DNA of 35,164 nucleotides from a virus: IMG/VR virus record IMGVR_UViG_3300022847_000012, positions 1-35,164 of that record; one strand, written 5' to 3'. This document shows, piece after piece, positions 1 through 5,893 of this stretch. Each line of letters begins with the position of its first letter. Position 1 is the first letter of the stretch. Below the pieces are notes generated by a model. It was not told the DNA's origin and ran no database searches. It saw only the letters and a program-made list of their open reading frames with translations. Made by a program: the position numbers and the translations under genes.

Positions 1-1
1 A

Positions 2-634
2 ATTGCTGGTACCTGGATTAAAGTAGGCGATGAGACGGCGGCTAATGTCGCTGCTTCGATTGCCGGGCAGGGTGGCCTGGCGACTGTTAACAGTGCTGAT
101 TGGTCCAGCCAGATATCCGGAACCGGAAAGCCGGCCGACAACGCTACGGCTAACACACAAGACCTGCAAATCGATAGCTTTGTTCCGTCCGGGAACCTGA
201 CAAACCCATCATTAATATCGAATTGGACTCAGGCTTATAACGGGGCGGCTCCGATAACTTTAGTGTCGGGAAGTTATTTTGAGTTCGACGAAGCAGGGCT
301 CTACCTCGTAAACGTGGTTTTAGAATTTCAGCTGACAATAGGATCAGTGTCGAGCGGGGCTCTTGCGTACAATCAGTTCGCCCGGCTCGGATATGCAGAT
401 AATGGAGTTAGCTATAACAGTTATTGGGATTGTAATGCCAGCGGCATGAAGCCTTACTCAAGCAGCTTAACGTTTGCGAGTATTGATAAGACGGTCAGTT
501 TCAGCAAGATAATAGCCGCATCTGTAAATTCACGGTGCAGAGTTATTACCAGCTCTTTAAACGTTCAATCAGCGTCACTTTCAGCCGGATCGTCTTACTG
601 TGATATTACGCGCCTCAAACAAGTTCCAGATTAA
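2..634 (+). CDS. C-terminal part of large tail/receptor-binding protein (partial, wraps from window end)
   Basis: An open frame runs from base 2 to the TAA at 632-634 (210 residues) with no start. Its first ~50 residues repeat the protein encoded at 34820-34960, including the GTGKPADNAT module, so this is the end of the protein that starts at 31664. The rest has alternating hydrophobic strands and the stretch YFEFDEAGLYLV, which resembles the first strands of C1q/TNF-like jelly rolls often found at phage fibre tips. A receptor-binding tip is therefore likely but inferred. The nearest possible internal start, GTG at 263, has no obvious ribosome-binding site. Confidence 0.8.
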   Translation: MAGTWIKVGDETAANVAASIAGQGGLATVNSADWSSQISGTGKPADNATANTQDLQIDSFVPSGNLTNPSLISNWTQAYNGAAPITLVSGSYFEFDEAGLYLVNVVLEFQLTIGSVSSGALAYNQFARLGYADNGVSYNSYWDCNASGMKPYSSSLTFASIDKTVSFSKIIAASVNSRCRVITSSLNVQSASLSAGSSYCDITRLKQVPD

Positions 635-672
635 TTTTTAGCCTGAAAAGAAAGGCAGACCAGATTGATCAG

Positions 673-801
673 TTAATATACAAATGACGCACGCTTGGTC
701 GATCTAATGACGATGCCAGGCAGCCGTCCGTCCAGCAGCATAGCTCTTATCGTCTTATTCGACACATCAAGCAATTCAGCGGCGACCCGGGTGTTTATCA
801 T
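673..801 (-). CDS. Small excisionase/MerR-like HTH protein
   Basis: This 42-residue ORF has its ATG overlapping the TGA of the upstream Zn-ribbon gene (ATGA), which suggests translational coupling. The N-terminal INTRVAAELLDVSNKTIRAM followed by LLDGRLPG matches the winged-helix pattern of HTH_17/excisionase proteins (helix, turn, recognition helix, then a short wing). It is the last gene of the leftward operon, where lambdoid phages keep xis, but no integrase is found next to it. It may instead be a small regulator or recombination directionality factor. Confidence 0.7.
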   Translation of the reverse strand: MINTRVAAELLDVSNKTIRAMLLDGRLPGIVIRSTKRASFVY

Positions 802-1004
802 GGCGATGCATCCATCCTGCCCGGGGGCGGTCTCCACGGCTTACTGAGTAGGTTGAGGTGATCGATCTGCGCATCGATATCGCGACAGCGCGGCAGCCGG
901 TTCTCGAAGGACCATTCCATATCTGCGCAATGCTTGCTGCAGTACTTCAGCTTCTTCGCGGTCAACGGCTTCGCGCAGTGCTGGCAGTTCCTAATCACCT
1001 CCAT
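798..1004 (-). CDS. Small Zn-ribbon protein with LLSKPW motif
   Basis: This 68-residue protein carries CQHC near the N-terminus and YCSKHC about 12 residues later, a four-cysteine zinc-ribbon arrangement. The C-terminal half contains LLSKPW. The same layout (CxxC, YCxxxC, LLTKPW) occurs in the protein at 9995-10243, so the two are probably paralogues. The gene overlaps the 3' end of the coiled-coil gene by 14 bases and couples to the HTH gene downstream. Function is unknown; a nucleic-acid-binding or host-takeover role is a guess. Confidence 0.7.
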   Translation of the reverse strand: MEVIRNCQHCAKPLTAKKLKYCSKHCADMEWSFENRLPRCRDIDAQIDHLNLLSKPWRPPPGRMDASP

Positions 1005-1344
1005 TAGCAGGTAACCTCATTTCATTACGCCACTTCATCATGCCGATTGCCTCTGTCAGTTGGTCTCTCTCGGCTTCGGCTTTCGATTGTTTGTCTAGCA
1101 GCGCGATCAAACTTTTACCAACGACCTTCTTGGCCGCATCCGACCTGACCTTGAGCGATTCCAGTTTATCCAAAATTGATCGACCTGTTTCTTTCGAGGC
1201 TACGAGCGATCGCAGCTCCTCGTAGATCGCAAGCAATTCGGACCCTGCATGAATGCAGGCATCAGCTTCTGCCTTGGCGCTTTTCGCAATACGCTCCAGC
1301 CGCTTGTGGTCGCGCTCTAGAGCCTTTAGAACTACGTCAGTCAC
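991..1344 (-). CDS. Coiled-coil hypothetical protein
   Basis: I chose the GTG at 1344 because AAGAGGG lies six bases upstream; another GTG at 1377 would add 11 residues but lacks a clear ribosome-binding site. The ~117-residue product is rich in Lys, Glu, Ala and Leu, with long amphipathic helices (a run of LERIAKSAKAEAD type and later KQSKAEAERDQLTEAIG), so it should form a coiled coil. I recognise no enzymatic motif. It lies in the leftward early operon and ends inside the start of the Zn-ribbon gene. Confidence 0.65.
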   Translation of the reverse strand: MTDVVLKALERDHKRLERIAKSAKAEADACIHAGSELLAIYEELRSLVASKETGRSILDKLESLKVRSDAAKKVVGKSLIALLDKQSKAEAERDQLTEAIGMMKWRNEMRLPANGGD

Positions 1345-1436
1345 GTCTATCCCTCTTCGGCTATTGCTTGCTCGCACTCGTGCTTGAACGCTTCGACGAT
1401 GATAGTCACGATCTCGGTTAGGTTACAGTTAATAAG

Positions 1437-1637
1437 TTAATTAGTCGTCAACAGCATCATTTTTATGTTGTCGTGATCATTACATTCATCGACGGGGAAT
1501 CCCTCACTATCTAATAGCTGGCTAGTCCCGTCGATATTGATGCATAAACCGTACGATTCGCCATCCACGTGATACCAATCAGTTTTGGTTTGATTTTGTA
1601 CATCATGAGTTGTTTCTATAAATTTTGGAATGTTCAT
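1437..1637 (-). CDS. Small acidic hypothetical protein
   Basis: This 66-residue acidic protein begins MNIPKFIETTHDV and contains many Asp, Asn and Glu residues. AGGAG of the preceding gene's last codons serves as its ribosome-binding site, and its ATG follows the previous TAG by four bases, so the two are probably co-translated. I recognise no family. It belongs to the leftward early operon downstream of the ParB-like gene. Confidence 0.6.
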   Translation of the reverse strand: MNIPKFIETTHDVQNQTKTDWYHVDGESYGLCINIDGTSQLLDSEGFPVDECNDHDNIKMMLLTTN

Positions 1638-1641
1638 GGTT

Positions 1642-1773
1642 CTAATCTCCTAATCTTAAAAAGTGCGGGCAGATTTCCCCGTCTGATTCGGCAAACAATG
1701 CCAGCAAATCCTCATCTTTTGGATCTTGAAAAACATTATGGCCTTGCGCGATAAATGGCGTAGAACACACCAT
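1642..1773 (-). CDS. Small acidic hypothetical protein (43 aa)
   Basis: Its ATG overlaps the TGA stop of the ParB-like gene by one base (TGATG), and the frame stays open for 43 codons, ending at TAG just before the next gene. The product is acidic (FQDPKDEDLLALFAESDGE) with two cysteines (residues 3 and 36). The stop-start overlap and good spacing to the following gene argue that it is real. Function is not recognised; an acidic partner of the ParB-like protein is possible only by position. Confidence 0.6.
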   Translation of the reverse strand: MVCSTPFIAQGHNVFQDPKDEDLLALFAESDGEICPHFLRLGD

Positions 1774-2435
1774 CAACTGAGTGTGATTTCTGATTTAGTC
1801 AGCGTGCTCCGAATACGGTTGGCATTGTTGCGCCAGTGCACACTCATCGACTTAAACGCCGCTAACTGTTTCTCTTGGTCAGGATCTACTGTGTAGGCTG
1901 ACACCGCCGAGAGACTCAAGTCGCCAGCAAGAAAACCTTTTAAGATTGCTGGATGCACCTTGGCCAGTGCCAGGCGCTGACGAACGTATTGAGGGCCGAC
2001 ACCAAACTCTTCGGAAATCTGTTTAGTCGTCATGCCGTCGCGATCGGCGAGGCGTTTAAATGCTTTGCACTCGTCTAGTGGATGCGGCGCGAGTCGGTGA
2101 TAGTTCTCTGCGATCGTAGCGGAGAGTGCGTCGTCGATCGAAACCACCTTGCAGTTGATCGGCATCTTCTTAGGTACGACTCCCTCGTCGGCCAGCTCCT
2201 GCAGCAGACGCAAGCGTCGGCCGCCACCGGCCACTCCAAACTTCTTACCATCCGCATGCACGATAAAGTTTTGAAGCGGCCCAAAGGCTTTCAGGCTCGC
2301 TTTAAGTTGCTTGTCGGCTTTCGTATCGCTCGGCGACTCCTGCCGCATGTTGATCTCGCTGACGACCAACTTGTTAAGAGCGATCTGCTCCAGTTGGTGC
2401 GGGACTTCTTTCTTAACTGTTGCTGCCTTCGGCAT
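1773..2435 (-). CDS. ParB-like N-terminal domain/HTH protein
   Basis: This 220-residue protein has the ParB/Spo0J/KorB-type layout. The N-terminal nucleotide-binding domain has the AGGGRR box at about residues 69-74, in the form common to plasmid and integrative-element ParB-like proteins, and ENYHR at 110-114. A helix-turn-helix follows at about 136-157 (MTTKQISEEFGVGPQYVRQR), and the C-terminus is short. The family binds centromere-like sites and slides as a CTP clamp; some members instead act as nucleases or regulators. No ParA ATPase is in the window. A parS-like site lies at 3644-3659 and a 14-bp palindrome at 2456-2469, 20 bases before this start. GAGAGG precedes the ATG. Confidence 0.85.
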   Translation of the reverse strand: MPKAATVKKEVPHQLEQIALNKLVVSEINMRQESPSDTKADKQLKASLKAFGPLQNFIVHADGKKFGVAGGGRRLRLLQELADEGVVPKKMPINCKVVSIDDALSATIAENYHRLAPHPLDECKAFKRLADRDGMTTKQISEEFGVGPQYVRQRLALAKVHPAILKGFLAGDLSLSAVSAYTVDPDQEKQLAAFKSMSVHWRNNANRIRSTLTKSEITLS

Positions 2436-2455
2436 ATTGCTGTCCTCTCGTTTTA

Positions 2456-2469
2456 ATGTGTTAACACAT
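2456..2469. promoter_or_regulatory. 14-bp perfect palindrome upstream of the ParB-like gene
   Basis: ATGTGTTAACACAT is a perfect inverted repeat in the 47-base gap between the 77-aa gene and the ParB-like start at 2435. It has no T-tract, so it is not a terminator. It may be an operator or binding site for the ParB-like protein or a host regulator (inference). Confidence 0.4.
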
Positions 2470-2482
2470 AGCGTTAAAGCGT

Positions 2483-2716
2483 TTAGTTGATGATTCGGCC
2501 GTAGTATTGGTACACAAAATCTTTAATCACTGGTGCTGGGTCTCGGCTCCATGACTCGTATATCCGCTGTGCGAATGTTTGAGCATTGGTGGCCGGAATT
2601 GCTGCTCTAGATAGATGAACCTTTCGGCGAGTTAACTCCTCGATCAGTTCCTCGTCCGTCCATTCGTCAAGATCAATATCGACATCGACATCTACATTTA
2701 TCGATTTGCTGCTCAT
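2483..2716 (-). CDS. Small hypothetical protein with SKSI-VDVDxD N-terminus
   Basis: This gives 77 residues from the ATG at 2716, chosen over the adjacent ATG at 2719 because AAGGAG is then six bases upstream. The N-terminus SSKSINVDVDVDIDLDEW is followed by an acidic helix (TDEELIEELTRR) and a basic/aromatic C-terminus. The neighbouring gene at 2793-3131 begins with a closely similar stretch, which suggests a shared N-terminal targeting or oligomerisation module. No known function. Confidence 0.65.
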   Translation of the reverse strand: MSSKSINVDVDVDIDLDEWTDEELIEELTRRKVHLSRAAIPATNAQTFAQRIYESWSRDPAPVIKDFVYQYYGRIIN

Positions 2717-2792
2717 CATGTTCTCCTTGTTAAATTTAAAGGGCAGTTTTAAGTCATGCCGAGGACCGGCTCGGGGTTATTCGAGTTTGGGA

Positions 2793-3131
2793 TTAATGGA
2801 TGCCTTCCCGATCATTGGGCTCCCAATTAGCCGCACCGTCGTAAGCGTTACCACCTACCGCAATGCCCCTCAGTTTTCCTTGATTGTCAAAAGCTATGCA
2901 GCCTGGTCGCCAGCCTCGAGGTTCCAGCAGGTCTCTGGTATAGCCACAAATCTCGGTGCCATTCACAACAATGAACCCAGCAGAGAATCCATGCTCGCGC
3001 CGCCATTTGGTTAGGCTTGTCCGTAGTTGCATATCTGGACACGTGGCGCGCACTTTTGCCTCGGCCATTTTGTTTGCGGCGTAAGCCGAGCCGTCGATGT
3101 CTACTTCTACCTCGATTGATTTGGATACCAT
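2793..3131 (-). CDS. Hypothetical protein with SKSI-VEVDID N-terminus
   Basis: This 112-residue protein has an N-terminus (MVSKSIEVEVDIDG) that resembles that of the gene immediately downstream. The remainder contains three Cys residues and the stretch GFIVVNGTEICGYTRDLLEPRGW but no motif I recognise. GAGG lies six bases before the ATG. It is the second gene of the leftward operon. Confidence 0.65.
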   Translation of the reverse strand: MVSKSIEVEVDIDGSAYAANKMAEAKVRATCPDMQLRTSLTKWRREHGFSAGFIVVNGTEICGYTRDLLEPRGWRPGCIAFDNQGKLRGIAVGGNAYDGAANWEPNDREGIH

Positions 3132-3177
3132 GTGCTGCCTCGCGTTCTGTTGTTAATGGGTAAAGGTTTGCGGCTAT

Positions 3178-3618
3178 CTATTCCAGCCAGTTCGCTCTCA
3201 GAAATTCACTGACCTCGTGGAGGTTGGTGCTAAAGCAATCCTCGTTACCGACGAGGCAGTAGTAGCCGGCCTTCTGAACCTCTATATAACCGTCAGTGTC
3301 GTCAGTCCGGTAAAAGAGCGCAGATACTGCGTCGGGATAATCTGCGGCGTCTGTGCCGGTACGCTCGGCGAGCTGGGCGATCGATATCGCTTCGCAGTTC
3401 ATTGGGTGCTTGAAGTATTCGCCGTATGCGAAGTCGTCTAGATCGTCGACCAGCTTCCAGTTGTAGTAGAGCTGCCAGTGGTTGCCTTGGTTGTAATAGA
3501 TATCGCCGTTAGCGTGGGTGCGGAAGAAATGGATCTTGCTGGGGTTATGGAGGTCGACCGTATTTTGGCGGTCGGGGAGTGGCTCGATGTAGGTCTCTAC
3601 TGCTGCTGAATTGGTCAT
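3178..3618 (-). CDS. Hypothetical protein, first gene of the leftward early operon
   Basis: The ATG at 3618 gives 146 residues. A longer frame to 3675 would run through the parS-like site and is less likely. The protein is rich in Tyr, Asp and Asn (NGDIYYNQGNHWQLYYNW) and ends in an acidic helix; no family is recognised. As first gene behind operators at 3679-3692 and 3714-3727, it should be among the earliest expressed and repressor-controlled genes. Confidence 0.7.
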   Translation of the reverse strand: MTNSAAVETYIEPLPDRQNTVDLHNPSKIHFFRTHANGDIYYNQGNHWQLYYNWKLVDDLDDFAYGEYFKHPMNCEAISIAQLAERTGTDAADYPDAVSALFYRTDDTDGYIEVQKAGYYCLVGNEDCFSTNLHEVSEFLRANWLE

Positions 3619-3643
3619 TTTCTGCCTTCGCCCTTTTCGTTGT

Positions 3644-3659
3644 TGTTTCACGTGGAACA
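3644..3659. other. parS-like centromere site
   Basis: TGTTTCACGTGGAACA differs by one base from the broadly conserved chromosomal parS (TGTTTCACGTGAAACA) and fits the degenerate form TGTTYCACGTGRAACA. It lies in the leader of the leftward operon, between the operators and the first ATG. A ParB-like gene follows in the same operon, so the site could be read by that protein or by host chromosomal ParB. Confidence 0.7.
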
Positions 3660-3675
3660 GATATCTTCGGAACAC

Positions 3676-3704
3676 AACTTAAGATACCTTAAGGCATAGG
3701 TCAA
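3676..3704 (-). promoter_or_regulatory. Candidate leftward early promoter (pL-like)
   Basis: On the minus strand TTGACC (3704-3699) is followed after 17 bases by TAAGTT (3681-3676), a good -35 and a weak -10. The -10 overlaps the operator at 3679-3692, as expected for a repressed early promoter. Confidence 0.4.
3679..3692. promoter_or_regulatory. Repressor operator OL1
   Basis: TTAAGATACCTTAA is an inverted repeat of the form TTAAG-N4-CTTAA. The same form occurs at 3714-3727 and 4422-4435 in the two intergenic regions flanking the repressor gene. Confidence 0.65.
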
Positions 3705-3713
3705 GCAGAATCT

Positions 3714-3727
3714 TTAAGAAAACTTAA
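3714..3727. promoter_or_regulatory. Repressor operator OL2
   Basis: TTAAGAAAACTTAA has the same TTAAG-N4-CTTAA pattern and is centred 35 bases from OL1. It lies between the repressor stop and the leftward promoter candidate. Confidence 0.65.
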
Positions 3728-3753
3728 GGAGGGGGTTTGTGGGTGGTTTCTGG

Positions 3754-4395
3754 CTAGTCTGCGCGGTTTAGTAGTTCGATCTCGGAGCCGGACCAGGTTC
3801 GCTCGGCGATCCCGACAACGTGTCCAAGCACTTTGCACTCTGCTGCAGTAATGGTTCGATGGTCGCCATTGGTGGCGATGTAAACAATCTTTCCAAAGTC
3901 ATCGTGCCGCTCTCGGAGTGCGTGGCGATTCCGGACTTTGATCAAGGAGATCATCATCACGGCGTCGAAAGCAGGGTTATTTATATCTAGGTCCGGATCT
4001 ATGAACACGGTACTGCCTTCCGGGATCACACTTTGCAGCGAATCGTCCGGAACCAGCCAGCAGAAGGTGTTAGCGGGGTAGTTGCGCAATGAGCGAACGT
4101 ACTGATCGGCCTTGAGTGGACCTTCATTGCTTAGGTACTCGTCGATGGTCTGTGGATTTACCACAGGGTAGCCAGTCTTATCTCGATTGTTATCGATACC
4201 AGTAAGGATGTGCTCGGGTGTGACGCCTAGTTTGTGGCAAAGGGCAATCAGCTTTCTCCCGGTCGGCTCGGTGCTGTCGCTCTCCCATTGACTCACGCCG
4301 GAACCGGCCACACCAACGGCTTTGCCGAGCTGTGATTGGGATAGGTTGGCCGCTTTTCTAGCCGTTCTTATTCTGTCGCCGATTGTGTTTTTCAT
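3754..4395 (-). CDS. CI-like repressor (XRE HTH plus S24-like C-terminal domain)
   Basis: This 213-residue protein should maintain lysogeny by repressing both early promoters. An XRE helix-turn-helix spans about residues 5-65 (LSQSQLGKAVGVAGSGVSQW), and the C-terminal half matches LexA/CI peptidase folds (WLVPDDSL, then IPEGSTVFIDP). Ser119 aligns with the nucleophile. The catalytic Lys position, 42 residues on, appears to be Arg161 (ALRER where CI has TFKKL), and I see no Ala-Gly cleavage site in the linker. Self-cleavage in the SOS response is therefore doubtful. No Shine-Dalgarno precedes the ATG. It is transcribed away from the Cro-like gene, as in lambdoid switches. Confidence 0.9.
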   Translation of the reverse strand: MKNTIGDRIRTARKAANLSQSQLGKAVGVAGSGVSQWESDSTEPTGRKLIALCHKLGVTPEHILTGIDNNRDKTGYPVVNPQTIDEYLSNEGPLKADQYVRSLRNYPANTFCWLVPDDSLQSVIPEGSTVFIDPDLDINNPAFDAVMMISLIKVRNRHALRERHDDFGKIVYIATNGDHRTITAAECKVLGHVVGIAERTWSGSEIELLNRAD

Positions 4396-4403
4396 GGGCT
4401 GGG

Positions 4404-4409
4404 ATAATA
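4404..4409 (-). promoter_or_regulatory. -10 box of repressor promoter, leaderless transcript likely
   Basis: On the minus strand TATTAT lies so that transcription would start about at or just before the repressor ATG (4395). No ribosome-binding site exists in the gap. Lambda cI is leaderless from pRM in the same way. The -35 is not clear and would fall in operator OR1. Confidence 0.4.
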
Positions 4410-4416
4410 CCGCCTC

Positions 4417-4445
4417 TTGTATTAAGAAATCTTAAGAGGTAGATT
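4417..4445 (+). promoter_or_regulatory. Candidate rightward early promoter (pR-like)
   Basis: TTGTAT (4417-4422) and TAGATT (4440-4445) are 17 bases apart on the plus strand, upstream of the Cro-like gene. The operator at 4422-4435 fills the spacer, so repressor binding would block the polymerase. Box scores are only fair. Confidence 0.4.
4422..4435. promoter_or_regulatory. Repressor operator OR1
   Basis: TTAAGAAATCTTAA matches the TTAAG-N4-CTTAA dyad seen twice on the other side of the repressor gene. It lies between the divergent repressor and Cro-like genes. Confidence 0.65.
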
Positions 4446-4455
4446 GCTTGCTATC

Positions 4456-4469
4456 TTAAGATGAGTTCA
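4456..4469. promoter_or_regulatory. Degenerate repressor/Cro operator OR2
   Basis: TTAAGATGAGTTCA keeps one perfect half-site and a 3/5 second half. It starts 34 bases from OR1, close to the 35-base OL1-OL2 spacing. It overlaps the 10-bp palindrome ATCTTAAGAT (4453-4462). Confidence 0.45.
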
Positions 4470-4477
4470 GATTTTCT

Positions 4478-4660
4478 ATGAAGAAATCACACGCAATATC
4501 CCTCTTTAAGTCAGCGTCCGGACTAGCAACCGCTCTACATATTAGTGAGCCAGCCGTATCGCAGTGGCCGGAGGAAGCAATCCCCAAGCTGCGCGAGTAC
4601 GAGATCTTAGAACTGGTAGCCGCTCGTGATAATTCCAATGAGGAGACAGTAACGCCATGA
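4478..4660 (+). CDS. Cro-like DNA-binding protein
   Basis: This 60-residue protein is divergent from the repressor gene. The helix-turn-helix ATALHISEPAVSQWPEEAIPKLREYE has the AVSQW and IPxLRxYE pattern of small Cro proteins. It should compete with the repressor for the operators and commit the phage to the lytic path. No strong ribosome-binding site is visible before the ATG. The gene overlaps the next one by four bases (ATGA). Confidence 0.8.
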   Translation: MKKSHAISLFKSASGLATALHISEPAVSQWPEEAIPKLREYEILELVAARDNSNEETVTP

Positions 4661-5157
4661 AGCAAGCAAAACATCGTCAGATCTTACAAGGGCCTCAAAT
4701 TGAGATAGGCGATAGCAGTTACCTCACTGGTCGACAGAATGAGACGCTCTACTACATCGCGGAAGGTTGTACTGCCTACGACGCTGGAGATGCGATGGGT
4801 ATTACGGAACGAACCATCAATGCTCATGCCGATAACGCCATGGGGAAGTTGAACGCCACCAATCGTGCCAACCTGGTCAGTAAAGCATTCTCGTTAGGCA
4901 TCCTCCGAGTATCAATTGAGCAACGCGGCTTCGCTTCTATTAGGGCGCTCTGGCTCATGTTTTGTTTGACGATCTCCACATTGTTTTTCACCGCACTGCC
5001 CGACGATGCCACCGGAGATCTGGTGCGGGGTCTGCGAACGAAACCATCGAGAGCACGCAGCTCCTCGTACAAAAACGTCAAGGGCGGTCGCCGCGAGACG
5101 ATCGCCGAACAACTTGAACCTCTCGACGCGAATGAAATGTTCGGAGCGGAGGATTAA
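4657..5157 (+). CDS. LuxR/GerE-type HTH protein with a transmembrane segment
   Basis: In this 166-residue protein, residues ~24-85 match a GerE/LuxR DNA-binding domain: LTGRQNETLYYIAEG, then AGDAMGITERTINAHADNAM as the scaffold and recognition helices. A hydrophobic stretch at about 96-114 (ALWLMFCLTISTLFFTAL) looks like a membrane helix, followed by a basic then acidic tail. A membrane-anchored early regulator is inferred. It directly follows the Cro-like gene and overlaps the next ORF by one base (TAATG). Confidence 0.7.
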   Translation: MKQAKHRQILQGPQIEIGDSSYLTGRQNETLYYIAEGCTAYDAGDAMGITERTINAHADNAMGKLNATNRANLVSKAFSLGILRVSIEQRGFASIRALWLMFCLTISTLFFTALPDDATGDLVRGLRTKPSRARSSSYKNVKGGRRETIAEQLEPLDANEMFGAED

Positions 5158-5474
5158 TGACAGATCGATTACCAGTTCCAGGAGAAGAGGGGTGGCAGGT
5201 TCACAATCACAAGAAACGATTGTGGGTAGACGCAGAGGTTTTAATGGGTCCGATCTATTCGGAGATTGAATACTGCAACGCTACTGGCCGCATGCCTTCG
5301 ATGAATGTGACCGAAGACAAGTTCCCCATCTACCGGATCCGCGTCGACGGCAACTTCTACTGCACTGCCCGAACCAATATGCGCCGCAAGCCAGAGCAAC
5401 ACGACGACCAAGCTGCAGACGAATCCTTCCACAACCTGATTGAAAAGTTAAACCAAGAGAGCGTGAGCGCATGA
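5157..5474 (+). CDS. Hypothetical early protein
   Basis: This 105-residue protein is coupled by TAATG to the upstream LuxR-like gene, with GGAG upstream. It contains the stretch FPIYRIRVDGNFYCTARTN and an acidic, Gln-rich C-terminus. No family is recognised. It lies in the rightward early operon and overlaps the next gene by four bases. Confidence 0.65.
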   Translation: MTDRLPVPGEEGWQVHNHKKRLWVDAEVLMGPIYSEIEYCNATGRMPSMNVTEDKFPIYRIRVDGNFYCTARTNMRRKPEQHDDQAADESFHNLIEKLNQESVSA

Positions 5475-5893
5475 GTTCGCTCCGTGTAAGCCACGCTGGA
5501 CCGTTACCCGATCGCTGGGGACTAGATCACATTGAATTGAATCCCCCTACAGTCGACACAAGAGCGTGCTCTGACCTGCCTGCTTCCTGGGAGATAAAGA
5601 AGCTGGCGCCAGTCATCAAAAGACCACCGAAAAGAACGCAGCCGCCGATGCCAGATCTAGACACGCTTGTACGCGTCATTCCGGATCAGCGCCGGACTTT
5701 TGCGAGCTGCTGTCCATGGAGAAAAATGGAAGTCGGCGACGGCTTCTACATTGCGGAAAAGGATCCGATCCAACGTAACCGTCTCGCCTGCAGCATCAAC
5801 AGCAAAGCCGTCAACGAGAAACGGAATGGCTATGGCGAATATTCAAAACACATATACGACGAGCTTCATATCGTCGTGATGAGGATCCAATGA
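5471..5893 (+). CDS. Hypothetical early protein with WRKMEVGDGF motif
   Basis: In this 140-residue protein, residues ~75-138 follow a pattern recurrent in small phage proteins: a (Y/C)PWxxMxVGDxF core, then a basic helix and a Gly-Tyr loop, ending in a hydrophobic strand (ELHIVVMRIQ). That domain is usually annotated only as a DUF, and a DNA-binding role is inferred from the basic residues. Start and stop overlap its neighbours by four bases each. Confidence 0.65.
   Translation: MSSLRVSHAGPLPDRWGLDHIELNPPTVDTRACSDLPASWEIKKLAPVIKRPPKRTQPPMPDLDTLVRVIPDQRRTFASCCPWRKMEVGDGFYIAEKDPIQRNRLACSINSKAVNEKRNGYGEYSKHIYDELHIVVMRIQ

Noticed and set aside
635-672. Possible bidirectional terminator GCCT-N8-AGGC between convergent genes
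   Set aside because: Only a 4-bp stem and no T-tract in either direction.
1347-1409. 20-codon ORF (minus strand) before the coiled-coil gene, GTG start
   Set aside because: Very short and without a convincing ribosome-binding site; only its ending next to the GTG at 1344 hints at coupling.
2755-2775. CCGAG-N6-CTCGG hairpin between two leftward genes
   Set aside because: Short stem without a T-tract; not supported as terminator or operator.
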